From positions 1-32,568 of the forward strand of contig CAJODA010000024.1 of the NCBI GenBank assembly GCA_905233745.1: a DNA stretch of 32,568 bases. The letters run 5' to 3'. Below, one piece after another: positions 1 to 8,719 of the stretch. The notes beneath the pieces are model-generated. The model was not told the origin of the DNA. It made no database searches and saw only the letters and a list, made by a program, of their open reading frames with translations. The stretch comes from an uncultured Bacteroidales bacterium. Its GTDB lineage: Bacteria > Bacteroidota > Bacteroidia > Bacteroidales > WCHB1-69. A program made the position numbers and the translations under genes. The number at the start of each line of letters is the position of its first letter. The first letter of the stretch is position 1.

Positions 1-8
1 TATTTTTG
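1..8 (+). promoter_or_regulatory. -7 promoter element for the secreted hydrolase
   Basis: TATTTTTG fits the Bacteroidetes primary sigma factor -7 consensus TAnnTTTG and lies 22 bases before the ATG at 31. The -33 element would fall outside the window. Confidence 0.55.
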
Positions 9-30
9 CGGGCAAAAAAAAAAGAAGCTC

Positions 31-1275
31 ATGCGTCGAATCTGCCTCATTCCCACTGTTATCGCTTTGTTTCTCTGCATAGAAAACGCTTTCGCCCAAG
101 ATTCCAAACGGGTTTTGTTTATCGGAAATAGCTACACCGAAGTCAACAACCTGCCGCAGATGGTGGCAAAAGTGGCCCAAAGCATGGGTGATGAAGTTGT
201 GTACAATTCTAACACCCCAGGCGGCTGCACATTCATGCAGCACTGCGCCAACCAGTCCATGAGCCTGATCCGCCAAGGAGGCTGGGATGTGGTGGTTTTG
301 CAGGAGCAGAGCCAATATCCATCGTTTCCGCAAGCTCAGGTTGAGGCGGAGGTATTCCCATACGCCCAGCGGCTGGTGGATTCGGTTTATGCCCACAGTC
401 CCTGTGCCGAACCTATGTTTTACATGACCTGGGGACGCAAGAACGGCGATGCCGCCAATGCCGTATATTTCCCGGTGTTGGGCACCTACGAGGGCATGGA
501 CAGTATGCTCTGCGAACGATACACATACATGGCACACACGTACGACGCGGCACTATGCCCTGTGGGACGCGTTTGGCGTTACCTCAGACAGCACTATGAT
601 GATTTGGAACTCTACCAATCCGACGGCAGCCATCCTTCCGTCGCCGGCACATACGCCGCGGCCTGCGCATTCTATGTGATGTTTTTCCATCGCGACCCAC
701 TCTTGATACACTATGCAGGCGGACTGGACGACAACACGGCGCAAGTCATCCGTTCCGCCGTCCGCACCGTGGTTTTCGAATGCATTTCCGACTGGACACG
801 CCCCGAGCCACAAGCCGCATTCGACATCGAAAGCATCCTTGACCCCACCATTTCTCTGACCAGCCACAGCGTTCACGCCAACGAACTGACCTGGGATTTC
901 GGGGACGGATGCCTTCTGAACACTTCCGACACTGCCGTTTCACACACCTATGCAAACAACGGAAGCTACACCATCTCGCTCACCGCCAGCCGGCACTGCA
1001 TGAGCGACACGGCGACTGCAACCGTTGCCATTCAGGAAACCGGCATTCCCGACACAGAAAACGCACAAGCGCAGTTCACTTGCTACCCCAATCCAGCCCA
1101 AAACATCTTGACCATAAGAGCCAACGGCGAAGTTGTCATTTTAGACATCACGGGTAAGACTGTACTGAACGCAGGTCCTGTTCATGGCAAAACCATACTG
1201 GATATCAGCAACTTGAAAAGCGGTTCATATTTCATTATATGTGGCAATCAGTCCAAAACCTTTGTCAAACAATAG
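31..1275 (+). CDS. Secreted SGNH-type hydrolase (DUF4886-like) with PKD domain and T9SS sorting tail
   Basis: A 414-aa protein, predicted to be exported and anchored or released by the type IX secretion system. Residues 1-22 form a signal peptide ending AFA. From about residue 27 it has a DUF4886/SGNH-like fold: the block I motif GNSYT places the nucleophile at Ser34, and DGSH near 198-201 supplies the likely Asp and His of the catalytic site. A PKD-type domain follows (DFGDG motif, then SHTYANNGSYTISLTA). The C-terminus carries the CYPNPAQNILTI signature of type A T9SS sorting domains. The family suggests an esterase or carbohydrate deacetylase acting outside the cell; the substrate cannot be told from the sequence. 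It appears to be a single-gene transcript starting from the element at 1-8. Confidence 0.85.
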   Translation: MRRICLIPTVIALFLCIENAFAQDSKRVLFIGNSYTEVNNLPQMVAKVAQSMGDEVVYNSNTPGGCTFMQHCANQSMSLIRQGGWDVVVLQEQSQYPSFPQAQVEAEVFPYAQRLVDSVYAHSPCAEPMFYMTWGRKNGDAANAVYFPVLGTYEGMDSMLCERYTYMAHTYDAALCPVGRVWRYLRQHYDDLELYQSDGSHPSVAGTYAAACAFYVMFFHRDPLLIHYAGGLDDNTAQVIRSAVRTVVFECISDWTRPEPQAAFDIESILDPTISLTSHSVHANELTWDFGDGCLLNTSDTAVSHTYANNGSYTISLTASRHCMSDTATATVAIQETGIPDTENAQAQFTCYPNPAQNILTIRANGEVVILDITGKTVLNAGPVHGKTILDISNLKSGSYFIICGNQSKTFVKQ

Positions 1276-1326
1276 GATTTCACATGCATTTTTGTCATGT
1301 AACCATCCATATATAATTCAACCATA

Positions 1327-3411
1327 ATGAAATACGCACGGCACACCCTCATTCTCCTGATCATAGCCCTGATTACTACCATGGCCACGGGCACTATTCT
1401 GGAAAAATCCCACGGCTCCGAATATGCCATCAGCCACATTTATGCTTCCTGGTGGTTCGTGGTTCTGTGGTCAGTGACTGCCATCACCATGGTAATCATG
1501 CTGCTCCGGCGGAAAGTGTGGAAGCGGCCATTAGCTTGCGCCCTGCACTTCTCCGTGCTGCTGCTACTGCTGGGCGCGCTATTGACCATGCTCACCGGCG
1601 AGCACGGCAAGATGACCCTACAGCCCGGCATTGCCAACAGCCATTTCACTATCGAAAAGCATGGAAAAAAACAAGAGGTGGCCCTGCCCTTCACGCTTAC
1701 CCTCGATCATTTTGAAATACAAACCTATCCGGGCAGCCATGCCCCGATGGACTTCGTGAGCTATCTCCAAGTCACCGACAAAAACACCACCACGGATGCC
1801 AGAATCTCAATGAACCGCATCTTGAAATTCCAGCACTATCGTTTTTACCAAGACGATTACGACGGGCAGGGCAACTCTGTTCTTGCAGTGGCCCACGATC
1901 CATGGGGAGTCGGTTTCACCTACGCCGGCTATATCATGCTGTTCGTCGCCTTGGCCGGACTGTTTTTCGACCGCAATGGCCAGTTCCGCCGCCTGCTGCA
2001 AAACACATCCGGCAAAACGGTTTTGCTGCTTTCCGTCTTCACTCTCGGTGCCGTCATGCCCATGCAAGCCGCTGACAAGCCTCACACTTTGCCCAAGGAG
2101 AGCGCAGACAGGATGGGGCAGCTGTACGTGATGTACAAGGGGCGCGTGTGCCCGATGCAGACGCTGGCCAAGGATTTCACCACCAAACTGTGCGGCAAAG
2201 CCCGATACCACGGCTATACTCCGGAGCAGGTGTTCTGCGGCTGGCTGTTCTACTCGGAAGAATGGCAGAATGAGATGATGGACAAGATCAAAGACGATGA
2301 GGAGAAAATCCTGCTCATCAACATGCTGAACAGCGGCCAATGGATAAAGATGTTCCCCCATTCCGACAGTCTCGGCAACATCACTTGGTATGCACAGAAC
2401 GACCCGTTGCCTGCCAACATCCCCGAGAATGAATCTCTGTTCATTCGCAAGCAAGCAAGTCTGTGTCAAGAATATGTGTCAAAAGGTAATTTTGATGCCT
2501 TGAACGAGCTTTTGGAAAAGACGAAGGTTTACCAGGAAAAATACGCTTCAGGGCACGTGCAACCCAAAGGGCAATATCGTGCTGAACGCATCTACAATCG
2601 TATGACTGCCGGGCGATGGCTGGCAATGGCGAACATCACCTTGGGGCTAATCTGCTTTGCACTGTCCTTGTATTGCGTTGGAAAAGGGAGACGACTTTAC
2701 AAGCCTGTTCGCATAATGGCCACGGTTTGGATGGCCTTGTTGTGCATCTTTTTGGCTTTATTGTTCATCCTTCGCTGGATTGCAGGCGGGCATGTACCCA
2801 TGGCCGGGCGCTTCGACTCCATGAACCTGCTGGCCCTGGTCATCTGCGCCATCACCCTGATCATGACCAAACGGTATGAGATGGCTCTGCCCGCAGGCCT
2901 ACTGATGACTGGTTTCGTGCTGCTGGTACAGATGATATTCGGGGCGAATCCGCCTATCACCCATCTGATGCCCGTGCTTTTATCGCCTTTGCTGAGCCTG
3001 CATGTCACCGTCATCATGATAGCCTATGCCTTGCTGTTTTTCATCATGCTGAACGGCATCAGTGCAGTGGCAGTACGTCTCTTCCACCCCAACAACCGGA
3101 CGTACCTGGTTCGTTTACAAAACATAAGTATGATCATGCTATATCCTGCCGTAGCTTTGCTGGCAGCAGGCATTATGCTTGGTGCGCTATGGGCCAACAT
3201 CTCCTGGGGCAACTATTGGTCCTGGGACCCCAAAGAGGTATGGGCACTCATCACTCTTTTGATTTATGCCTTACCCTTACACAACTCTGTTTGGAAATCT
3301 TTCCGCAAACCCATGTTTTTCCACATCTATTGCATCCTGGCTTTCCTGAGCGTGGTCATCACCTACTTCGGGGTCAACTTCTTGTTAGGTGGCATGCACA
3401 GCTACGCGTAG
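1327..3411 (+). CDS. ccsA: Fused ResB/CcsA cytochrome c biogenesis protein
   Basis: A 694-aa multi-membrane protein of System II cytochrome c maturation, which carries heme across the inner membrane and ligates it to apocytochromes. The N-terminal part (about 1-220) is ResB-like with membrane segments near 8-25, 40-60, 75-93 and 200-217. A long loop with Cys residues (about 245-425) follows. The C-terminal part is CcsA with the tryptophan-rich heme motif WGNYWSWDPKEVW at about 627-639 and the typical ending VNFLLGGMHSYA. Conserved His residues before and after the motif (GGHVPMAG, LHVTVIM, LHNSVW) fit heme-ligand positions. In many Bacteroidetes this fused form sits beside nrfHA; no nitrite reductase or other multiheme gene is visible here. 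It starts 51 bases after the hydrolase and may be cotranscribed. It converges on the AraC gene. Confidence 0.92.
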   Translation: MKYARHTLILLIIALITTMATGTILEKSHGSEYAISHIYASWWFVVLWSVTAITMVIMLLRRKVWKRPLACALHFSVLLLLLGALLTMLTGEHGKMTLQPGIANSHFTIEKHGKKQEVALPFTLTLDHFEIQTYPGSHAPMDFVSYLQVTDKNTTTDARISMNRILKFQHYRFYQDDYDGQGNSVLAVAHDPWGVGFTYAGYIMLFVALAGLFFDRNGQFRRLLQNTSGKTVLLLSVFTLGAVMPMQAADKPHTLPKESADRMGQLYVMYKGRVCPMQTLAKDFTTKLCGKARYHGYTPEQVFCGWLFYSEEWQNEMMDKIKDDEEKILLINMLNSGQWIKMFPHSDSLGNITWYAQNDPLPANIPENESLFIRKQASLCQEYVSKGNFDALNELLEKTKVYQEKYASGHVQPKGQYRAERIYNRMTAGRWLAMANITLGLICFALSLYCVGKGRRLYKPVRIMATVWMALLCIFLALLFILRWIAGGHVPMAGRFDSMNLLALVICAITLIMTKRYEMALPAGLLMTGFVLLVQMIFGANPPITHLMPVLLSPLLSLHVTVIMIAYALLFFIMLNGISAVAVRLFHPNNRTYLVRLQNISMIMLYPAVALLAAGIMLGALWANISWGNYWSWDPKEVWALITLLIYALPLHNSVWKSFRKPMFFHIYCILAFLSVVITYFGVNFLLGGMHSYA

Positions 3412-3436
3412 GACATGCCGGCCTTGAACACAAAAA

Positions 3437-4282
3437 TCATCTCTTTCCCGCCAAACGCCGACGGTATTCCGAAGGGGTGATGCCGGTTTCCCTTTTGAAA
3501 TACCGGCAAAAGTCTGTCTGCGCGGTAAAACCGAGACGGTCGCTGATTTCCTGAATAGAGGAGTGAAAATCCTTACGCAAGGTCTGCTTTGCCTGAATCG
3601 TGACATATTGCCGAATCCAATAACCGGCGGGGAGTCCTGTCTCCTTTTTGATAAGTGTACTGAAATGCTTTGGAGTGATGCAGAAAAGGGCCGCGTAAAA
3701 GTCAACATCGTGGTGTTTTCTGAAATTTTCCGCAATCGCTTCATACAATCGATGGCTAATCCGGGGGGTGGTCGTCTTACTTTCCGGCTCATTCTGATCC
3801 CGGAAATCATCCGTCATCTCCATAAGAACATCTAAAATATTACACATCAGCATCTTGCGCAACCTGTGCTCACTACGATCCAGTGTCTTCATAGCATTGA
3901 TAATGCTCATGATATCAGCATATTGACTGTCCGTCAAATGGAAACACGGACTGGATTCATAGCGAAACCTGTTATTGAAAAACTGCTGTGAGCTGATCGT
4001 TTTGAAAAATTCTTCTGAAATCACCACCCACGTAACACGAAAGTCTTTGGAGTTCTCGTTGGGTTGGACGGCATGATGAGGATACAAGACACACACGTCA
4101 TGCTGGGCGAAACTGATTGCTTGCATATCATACAGGCCCTTGGTATAGCCTTTGTGACATATTGAATAGAGAAAATTATGCGATAAGTAAGGTTCACCAT
4201 AAATGGACATATCGTGAATATCATCAACAACAACAATGTCATTTTTAGCAAGACGATCTGTAAACCCACTAATATTTTTCAT
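3437..4282 (-). CDS. AraC-family transcriptional regulator
   Basis: A 281-aa regulator. The N-terminal 160 residues resemble an AraC ligand-binding cupin region (motif YPHHAVQPNE). The C-terminal 100 residues hold the two helix-turn-helix motifs of the AraC/XylS class: FYAALFCITPKHFSTLIKKE and then ISDRLGFTAQTDFCRYFKRE with GITPSEYRR. No neighbouring gene names its ligand. It is transcribed alone, toward the 3' end of ccsA. Its upstream region carries a -7 element (4371-4378) and a small inverted repeat (4332-4352) that lies in the leader. Confidence 0.9.
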   Translation of the reverse strand: MKNISGFTDRLAKNDIVVVDDIHDMSIYGEPYLSHNFLYSICHKGYTKGLYDMQAISFAQHDVCVLYPHHAVQPNENSKDFRVTWVVISEEFFKTISSQQFFNNRFRYESSPCFHLTDSQYADIMSIINAMKTLDRSEHRLRKMLMCNILDVLMEMTDDFRDQNEPESKTTTPRISHRLYEAIAENFRKHHDVDFYAALFCITPKHFSTLIKKETGLPAGYWIRQYVTIQAKQTLRKDFHSSIQEISDRLGFTAQTDFCRYFKRETGITPSEYRRRLAGKR

Positions 4283-4331
4283 CCTTTTCGTTAAAAAATC
4301 TGTTATAAAAAATTTAAAAACATGGATGTGA

Positions 4332-4352
4332 ACAGTCCGCTGTTGGGACTGT
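4332..4352. promoter_or_regulatory. Inverted repeat in the leader of the AraC gene
   Basis: ACAGTCC and GGACTGT form a perfect 7-bp stem around a 7-base loop. It lies between the putative -7 element and the AraC start codon, so it would be near the 5' end of the mRNA. It could be an operator or a 5' hairpin. There is no T-tract beside it, so it does not look like a terminator. Confidence 0.35.
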
Positions 4353-4370
4353 CACTGATTTATGAGTATG

Positions 4371-4378
4371 CAAAAATA
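4371..4378 (-). promoter_or_regulatory. -7 promoter element for the AraC gene
   Basis: TATTTTTG on the minus strand, 88 bases before the AraC start. No good TTTG -33 element is seen at the usual distance. Confidence 0.45.
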
Positions 4379-4482
4379 GTAAATTAAGAGACAAAGAAAA
4401 ACGCATCAAGGAATATTGTATAAATAATCCATATAACTGAAAAAACATTCCGTCAACAGACCCTACATCATAATAAGAAAGC

Positions 4483-4520
4483 AAAAAAAAACCTGGACTA
4501 TATGCAGAATAGCCCAGGTT
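4483..4520 (-). terminator. Rho-independent terminator after the HdeD-like gene
   Basis: On the minus strand, AACCTGGGCTA pairs with TAGTCCAGGTT (11 bp with one G-T wobble, 9-base loop at 4501-4509). It is followed directly by a run of about eight T. It lies 24 bases past the end of the HdeD-like gene. Confidence 0.88.
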
Positions 4521-4544
4521 AATTTTAACAATTCAAGATATCCC

Positions 4545-5099
4545 CTATTCCTCTGTAATCTCTTTCAAGGGTTTTAGGAACTTGTTGATACCGGCGATTG
4601 CCACAAGATAGCAGACGCCATTGAAAATGATTCCGAGGCCGATAAGCACGGAGAGTGTCTTGCCGGCAGCTTCGAAATTGAGCAATCCAAAGTATCCCAG
4701 CACGGCAGCTGCGATGCCCAGCAGCATGATGCACCACCAGAAACCGAAACCGAACTTCTTGAAATCAAAGGATTCAATAAACAGCATAATACCTTCAATA
4801 ATCACCCATATACAAAACACAATGGGTAAAGAGATTGCGACTGCCATGTTGTTGCACAGGAAGAAAATACCGAGAAACATTTGGAGCAGACCTGAAAGCA
4901 TACGTGTGCCGCTGTTAGGCAGGAACTTCTGTGTGCGGAAAGTAAACAACAGGGTAGCAAGACCGGAGACAAGAGTCATGAAGCCGATAAGCCAGGCGCT
5001 AGCAAATAATGTTTCAGCGGGTTTGAAGAGACAAACCACACCCAACACAACCAATAAAATGCCAGCAATGGCTAACATAATCATCGTACTTTTTTTCAT
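4545..5099 (-). CDS. HdeD-like membrane protein (DUF308)
   Basis: A 184-aa integral membrane protein with about six hydrophobic segments (roughly 7-25, 33-52, 67-82, 86-108, 118-138 and 147-168) and short loops. Length and segment pattern match the HdeD/DUF308 family, whose E. coli member is linked to acid resistance; its molecular activity is unknown. The start lies 28 bases after the stop of the DUF1573 gene with no promoter seen between them, so the two are probably cotranscribed. A strong terminator follows. Confidence 0.8.
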   Translation of the reverse strand: MKKSTMIMLAIAGILLVVLGVVCLFKPAETLFASAWLIGFMTLVSGLATLLFTFRTQKFLPNSGTRMLSGLLQMFLGIFFLCNNMAVAISLPIVFCIWVIIEGIMLFIESFDFKKFGFGFWWCIMLLGIAAAVLGYFGLLNFEAAGKTLSVLIGLGIIFNGVCYLVAIAGINKFLKPLKEITEE

Positions 5100-5127
5100 A
5101 ATAACGAGTATTTTAGGTAATTAGGAT

Positions 5128-6225
5128 TTACAAGACTTGGGCTTTGAGGTTGATGACCTGTACCGGATTAGACGGGTCATTGGTTATCATTTCTATGGTA
5201 GCCTTCTGGGCAGCAGCACGGGTGTTAGCTTTGAACGTGACGGTAATCTGTGCACTTTGTCCACCAGGAACTTCCTTAATGTTTGACACCACCTTGAACA
5301 TGCCGTTGCTGGACTGCATAGAACGAATAATCAACGGGTTCTTGCCTTTATTGGTAATGGTGAATGTCTTGCTCTGTTGGGCGTTTTTCTGAACCTGGCC
5401 GAAATCCAGCTCTATTTCGCTATATTCAGACACAGGAACGTTTTTGAGTTCTTTTTTGCTGAGCTTGGAGAAGTCTTCCTTGATATTGACTGCATAATGA
5501 ACCATTTTCTTGGATTCGATGGAGTCGTTGGTATTGAAATAGACAACATCTTTCAGTTGGCCATAAGCATCCCGTTTGGATGCATCATATTTCAGCACAA
5601 TATAGCCCTCCTGTCCGGGCATGATAGAACTGCCGAAGGAGCGGGAAACCTCAGAAACACAGCCAATCTTGGAATCCAATTCGTAAAGAATGGGCTTGTC
5701 CCAAAAATTATGAATCCAGAAAGTATCCATAACAGATTCTGTATTCAGCAAATTATGGGTAACATTGGGTTCCTTGATACGCGACATACCATTGCCGTTC
5801 TTGTAACCAGCCATCTCAAAAACTGTGGGCGGGCGTTTGATCACTTCACCTTTAATGAAAATCATGTGGGGGCCTGACTTGCTATCGCCGCGGAATTGGG
5901 GCTCGTTAGTGGTCACGCGGATATTCTTGTTGAACGCACCGGGACGGTTATAGGGATTGTACGTGGCCTCGATGAAACCTCTTTGTCCGGGAGCTACCGG
6001 ATCATGGGAATAGTTGGCCGCTGTGCAACCACAGCCCGGACGAACATTCGTGAGTACCAAGTCGCTGTCACCAACATTGGTAAACTCAAACCTTCCAGTT
6101 ACCTTACCGCCCTCTTCGCGAATTCTACCGAAATCGTAGGTGGTCTGGTCAAATTGAATCTTCGGTTGTGCAAACGCATAGACAAACGCAACAACCATCA
6201 GCAAAGATAAACCAATTCTTTTCAT
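5128..6225 (-). CDS. DUF1573 protein, exported, with repeated Ig-like (ASH-type) domains
   Basis: A 365-aa protein. The frame stays open further upstream, to 6294, but the ATG at 6225 is preferred: it opens a clear signal peptide (MKRIGLSLLMVVAFVYAFAQ) and avoids overlap with mpl. The mature part begins with PKIQFDQTTYDFGRIREEGG, the DUF1573 hallmark. A second copy is near the C-terminus (EIELDFGQVQKNAQQSKTFTITNKG). These beta-sandwich domains resemble ASPM/SPD-2/Hydin repeats. The family is abundant in Bacteroidetes and probably acts in the periplasm or on the outer membrane; no enzyme activity is known. It lies 28 bases after mpl. Confidence 0.88.
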   Translation of the reverse strand: MKRIGLSLLMVVAFVYAFAQPKIQFDQTTYDFGRIREEGGKVTGRFEFTNVGDSDLVLTNVRPGCGCTAANYSHDPVAPGQRGFIEATYNPYNRPGAFNKNIRVTTNEPQFRGDSKSGPHMIFIKGEVIKRPPTVFEMAGYKNGNGMSRIKEPNVTHNLLNTESVMDTFWIHNFWDKPILYELDSKIGCVSEVSRSFGSSIMPGQEGYIVLKYDASKRDAYGQLKDVVYFNTNDSIESKKMVHYAVNIKEDFSKLSKKELKNVPVSEYSEIELDFGQVQKNAQQSKTFTITNKGKNPLIIRSMQSSNGMFKVVSNIKEVPGGQSAQITVTFKANTRAAAQKATIEMITNDPSNPVQVINLKAQVL

Positions 6226-6253
6226 TTTTATGTGTGTTTTAGTTGTTTTAATT

Positions 6254-7618
6254 TTAAGCGTGCAAAGATATAATTTTTTCTCCCAGCTCGGCAATATTCA
6301 TCCCATTAAAATCTCCCGAGGACATCATCAGAAAAACTGCATTTTCAGTATTAATTTTCAACAGATTATCCTCCAAAAGCCCTGAATCGTTATATATTGC
6401 CATGTCCGCCCGGCCAAAAGCATTGTGAATCATATCCGGAGTTATGGGCGGCAATTTTTTCAGAGCTATTGCCTCAGGGGAATAATAAACGATGGCAGTG
6501 TCAGCAGCATCCATGGCCCCTCTGTATTGTTCCAGGAATTTCTCCGTAAGGCTGCTGAATGTGTGTAGTTCCATACATGCGACCAGATGGCGGTCGGGGA
6601 ACTGCTCGCGCACCGCAGCTATTGTCGCCTTCAGTTTGGAAGGAGAGTGTGCGAAATCCTTGTACACCGAACAGCTATCGCTCTTCGCCACCAGTTCCAG
6701 ACGTTTGGACGCCCCTTTGAAAGTGGCAATAGCCTCATAGAAATCCTTCTCCCCAACGCCTGCAGCCATGCATGCATAACGTGCAGCGTTGAGATTGGTA
6801 AGGTTATGCCGGCCGAAAATCTTCAGCGGATACTCTCCATACGGCGTCTCCAGATAGGTAATGCCATTCGTAATATGGTAAGGATGAACGCCATAAGGCT
6901 GTTTCTTTGTATTCGTGATTCTCTCGCTGAGCGCAGGCAGTTCAGGATCATCCTCGCAATAGATAAACTCGCCATCCGCCGGAATCATGTTGGCGAAGAT
7001 TTCAAACTGCTTCACATAGATATCAAAGGTAGGGAAAACATTGATGTGATCCCAGGCTATGCCGCTCACAATGCCGATGGTGGGCTGATAGACATGGAAC
7101 TTGGGCCGGCGGTCAATGGGTGAAGTCAGGTACTCGTCCCCTTCGATGACCATGATCTTGGCCGTTTCCGACAGTTTCACCATCACTTCAAAGCCCTCCA
7201 GCTGCGCACCCACCATGTAGTCGCAATCGATGCCATTCTGCTGGAGCACATGAATGATCATGGAGGTGATGGTGGTCTTGCCGTGGCTGCCTCCCACCAC
7301 GATACGGGTCTTGTCCTTGCTCTGCTCGTACAGATATTCCGGATAGGAATAGATTTTCAATCCAAGTTCCTTGGCCTTGATCAATTCAGGATTGTCAATG
7401 CGGGCGTGCATGCCCAGGATGATGGCATCCAATTCCGGGGTGATGCGCTCCGGATGCCAGCCTATGCTTTCAGGCAGAATCCCGTATTTTGCCAGACGCC
7501 CTTTCGCGGGCTCGAAAATCTCATCATCGGAACCGGTGACCTCATAGCCCTTCAATTTCAAGGCAATGGCGAGGTTGTGCATGGCGCTGCCGCCAATGGC
7601 AATAAAGTGTACTTTCAT
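6254..7618 (-). CDS. mpl: Mpl-type Mur ligase (UDP-MurNAc:tripeptide ligase)
   Basis: A 454-aa cytoplasmic Mur ligase. Domains: an N-terminal Rossmann fold (VHFIAIGGSAMHNLA at 3-17), a central ATPase with P-loop GGSHGKTT at 109-116, and a C-terminal ligase domain (KRLELVAKSDSCSVYKDFAH). The IEGDEY and RRPKFHVYQP stretch, plus the N-terminal GSDDEIFEP, resemble E. coli Mpl more than MurC. Mpl re-attaches the recycled peptide L-Ala-D-Glu-mDAP to UDP-MurNAc. Bacteroidetes genomes often label such genes murC or 'peptidoglycan synthetase', so the substrate is inferred. It heads the leftward group mpl, DUF1573, hdeD-like and diverges from apbE. Confidence 0.85.
   Translation of the reverse strand: MKVHFIAIGGSAMHNLAIALKLKGYEVTGSDDEIFEPAKGRLAKYGILPESIGWHPERITPELDAIILGMHARIDNPELIKAKELGLKIYSYPEYLYEQSKDKTRIVVGGSHGKTTITSMIIHVLQQNGIDCDYMVGAQLEGFEVMVKLSETAKIMVIEGDEYLTSPIDRRPKFHVYQPTIGIVSGIAWDHINVFPTFDIYVKQFEIFANMIPADGEFIYCEDDPELPALSERITNTKKQPYGVHPYHITNGITYLETPYGEYPLKIFGRHNLTNLNAARYACMAAGVGEKDFYEAIATFKGASKRLELVAKSDSCSVYKDFAHSPSKLKATIAAVREQFPDRHLVACMELHTFSSLTEKFLEQYRGAMDAADTAIVYYSPEAIALKKLPPITPDMIHNAFGRADMAIYNDSGLLEDNLLKINTENAVFLMMSSGDFNGMNIAELGEKIISLHA
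6263..6270 (-). promoter_or_regulatory. Possible internal -7 element for the DUF1573 gene
   Basis: TATCTTTG on the minus strand matches TAnnTTTG and lies in the last codons of mpl, 37 bases before the DUF1573 ATG. It could let the DUF1573-hdeD pair be expressed without mpl. Confidence 0.4.
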
Positions 7619-7640
7619 AGGTGGTTTGGTTTTGAGTCGG

Positions 7641-7648
7641 CAAAAATA
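7641..7648 (-). promoter_or_regulatory. -7 promoter element for mpl
   Basis: TATTTTTG on the minus strand, 22 bases before the mpl start. It lies in the 84-bp divergent region shared with apbE. Confidence 0.5.
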
Positions 7649-7680
7649 GTCAAAAAATCACGAAACGCCCATGATTTTAT

Positions 7681-7688
7681 TATTTTTG
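7681..7688 (+). promoter_or_regulatory. -7 promoter element for apbE
   Basis: TATTTTTG, 14 bases before the apbE ATG at 7703. The very short leader fits the weak ribosome binding sites of this phylum. Confidence 0.5.
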
Positions 7689-7702
7689 CAGCCAATTTAA
7701 AC

Positions 7703-8680
7703 ATGATGAGAAAATTACTCCCCATTATCCTGATTTCTGTGCTGCTCACTGCCTGTGGCAAGCAACCCGAACAGCACATCGAAGGCACCGCCTTCGGCAC
7801 AATTTACCATATCACCTATCTGGGCGACCGCTCAGAAGTTCTGCCCCGACAGGTGGATTCGGTGCTGAAAGAAGTGAACCGCACCTTCTCCGTCTTCGAC
7901 ACCAACTCAATCATCTCCAGAATGAACCGGGGCGAAGAGCTACTGCCCGGGAATGATTTTCTGACCGTATTGAAAGCCTCTTTGGAAATATCGAAGCAGA
8001 CCCACGGGGCTTTCGACTGCACCTGCCAACCTTTGATTGAACTTTGGGGGTTCGGACGCGGAAACAAGAAAACGGTGGTGCCGCAAGCGCAAATCGACTC
8101 CGTTAAACAATTTGTCGGCAGCCATTTGGTCAGCATCCAGGAAGGGCGCGTCGTGAAGGCCGACCCGCGGGTGCAGCTCAACTTCAACGCCATCGCCAAG
8201 GGCTACGCGGTGGACCAGGTGGCCCGGTTCCTGAACGAGCAGGGCTACGCCAACTGCATTGTGGAGATTGGCGGGGAAGTGGTGGCACGCGGCACCAAGA
8301 ACGGCAAGCCCTGGCGGGTGGGCATACAGGTGCCCACGGACACACCCGACGGACCCGCCGAGAGCAGCGAGAGCTTCGACCTCCAGGACCGCGCCGTGGC
8401 CACATCCGGAAACTACCGCAATTACTTCGAGCAGGACGGCGTGCGCTACACCCACATCCTGGACCCCGTGACCGGCAAGCCCGAACAGACCAACCTGCTT
8501 AGCGTTACTGTCATCGCCCCCGACTGCCTGACCGCCGATGCCTACGCCACCGCCTTCATGGTACTCGGCATGGAAACCTCCAAAAAGGTGCTCGACGCGC
8601 ACCCCGAACTCAAAGCCTGGTTCATCTATGATGACCAAGGCAAGTATAATGTAAAGACGTACGGCCGTACGTCTCAATAA
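7703..8680 (+). CDS. apbE: FAD:protein FMN transferase ApbE, lipoprotein
   Basis: A 325-aa protein. The frame stays open upstream to 7250, but that part runs antisense through mpl; ATG 7703 (or 7706) begins a lipoprotein signal with lipobox LLTAC. ApbE transfers FMN from FAD to a Thr of exported or membrane proteins such as Nqr and Rnf subunits. Family motifs: EGTAFGTIYHITY near the N-terminus, NFNAIAKGYAVDQVA, the Gly-rich VEIGGEVVARG, ATSGNYRNYF, HILDPVTG, and LTADAYATAFMVLG for FAD and Mg binding. The last nine residues (VKTYGRTSQ) and the stop are encoded by a palindromic repeat, so the natural C-terminus has probably been replaced. Confidence 0.93.
   Translation: MMRKLLPIILISVLLTACGKQPEQHIEGTAFGTIYHITYLGDRSEVLPRQVDSVLKEVNRTFSVFDTNSIISRMNRGEELLPGNDFLTVLKASLEISKQTHGAFDCTCQPLIELWGFGRGNKKTVVPQAQIDSVKQFVGSHLVSIQEGRVVKADPRVQLNFNAIAKGYAVDQVARFLNEQGYANCIVEIGGEVVARGTKNGKPWRVGIQVPTDTPDGPAESSESFDLQDRAVATSGNYRNYFEQDGVRYTHILDPVTGKPEQTNLLSVTVIAPDCLTADAYATAFMVLGMETSKKVLDAHPELKAWFIYDDQGKYNVKTYGRTSQ
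8651..8678. repeat. 28-bp palindromic repeat, copy 1 (core TACGGCCGTA)
   Basis: The inner 20 bp (8655-8674) are a perfect palindrome. The frame is a 9-bp left arm GTAAAGACG, a 10-bp self-complementary core and a 9-bp right arm CGTCTCAAT. It overlaps the last codons of apbE. Confidence 0.75.
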
Positions 8681-8688
8681 CAAAAAAA

Positions 8689-8716
8689 GCACAGGCGCAC
8701 GGCCGTGCGTCTCAAC
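8689..8716. repeat. 28-bp palindromic repeat, copy 2 (core CACGGCCGTG)
   Basis: Core CACGGCCGTG with right arm CGTCTCAAC; the left arm GCACAGGCG is degenerate. It lies 10 bp after copy 1 in the same orientation, directly before the RNase R start. The inner 20 bp pair with one G-T mismatch. Confidence 0.7.
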
Positions 8717-8719
8717 AAT

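Noticed and set aside
7250..7702. Long N-terminal extension of ApbE
   Set aside because: It runs antisense through mpl, and the lipoprotein signal begins at 7703.
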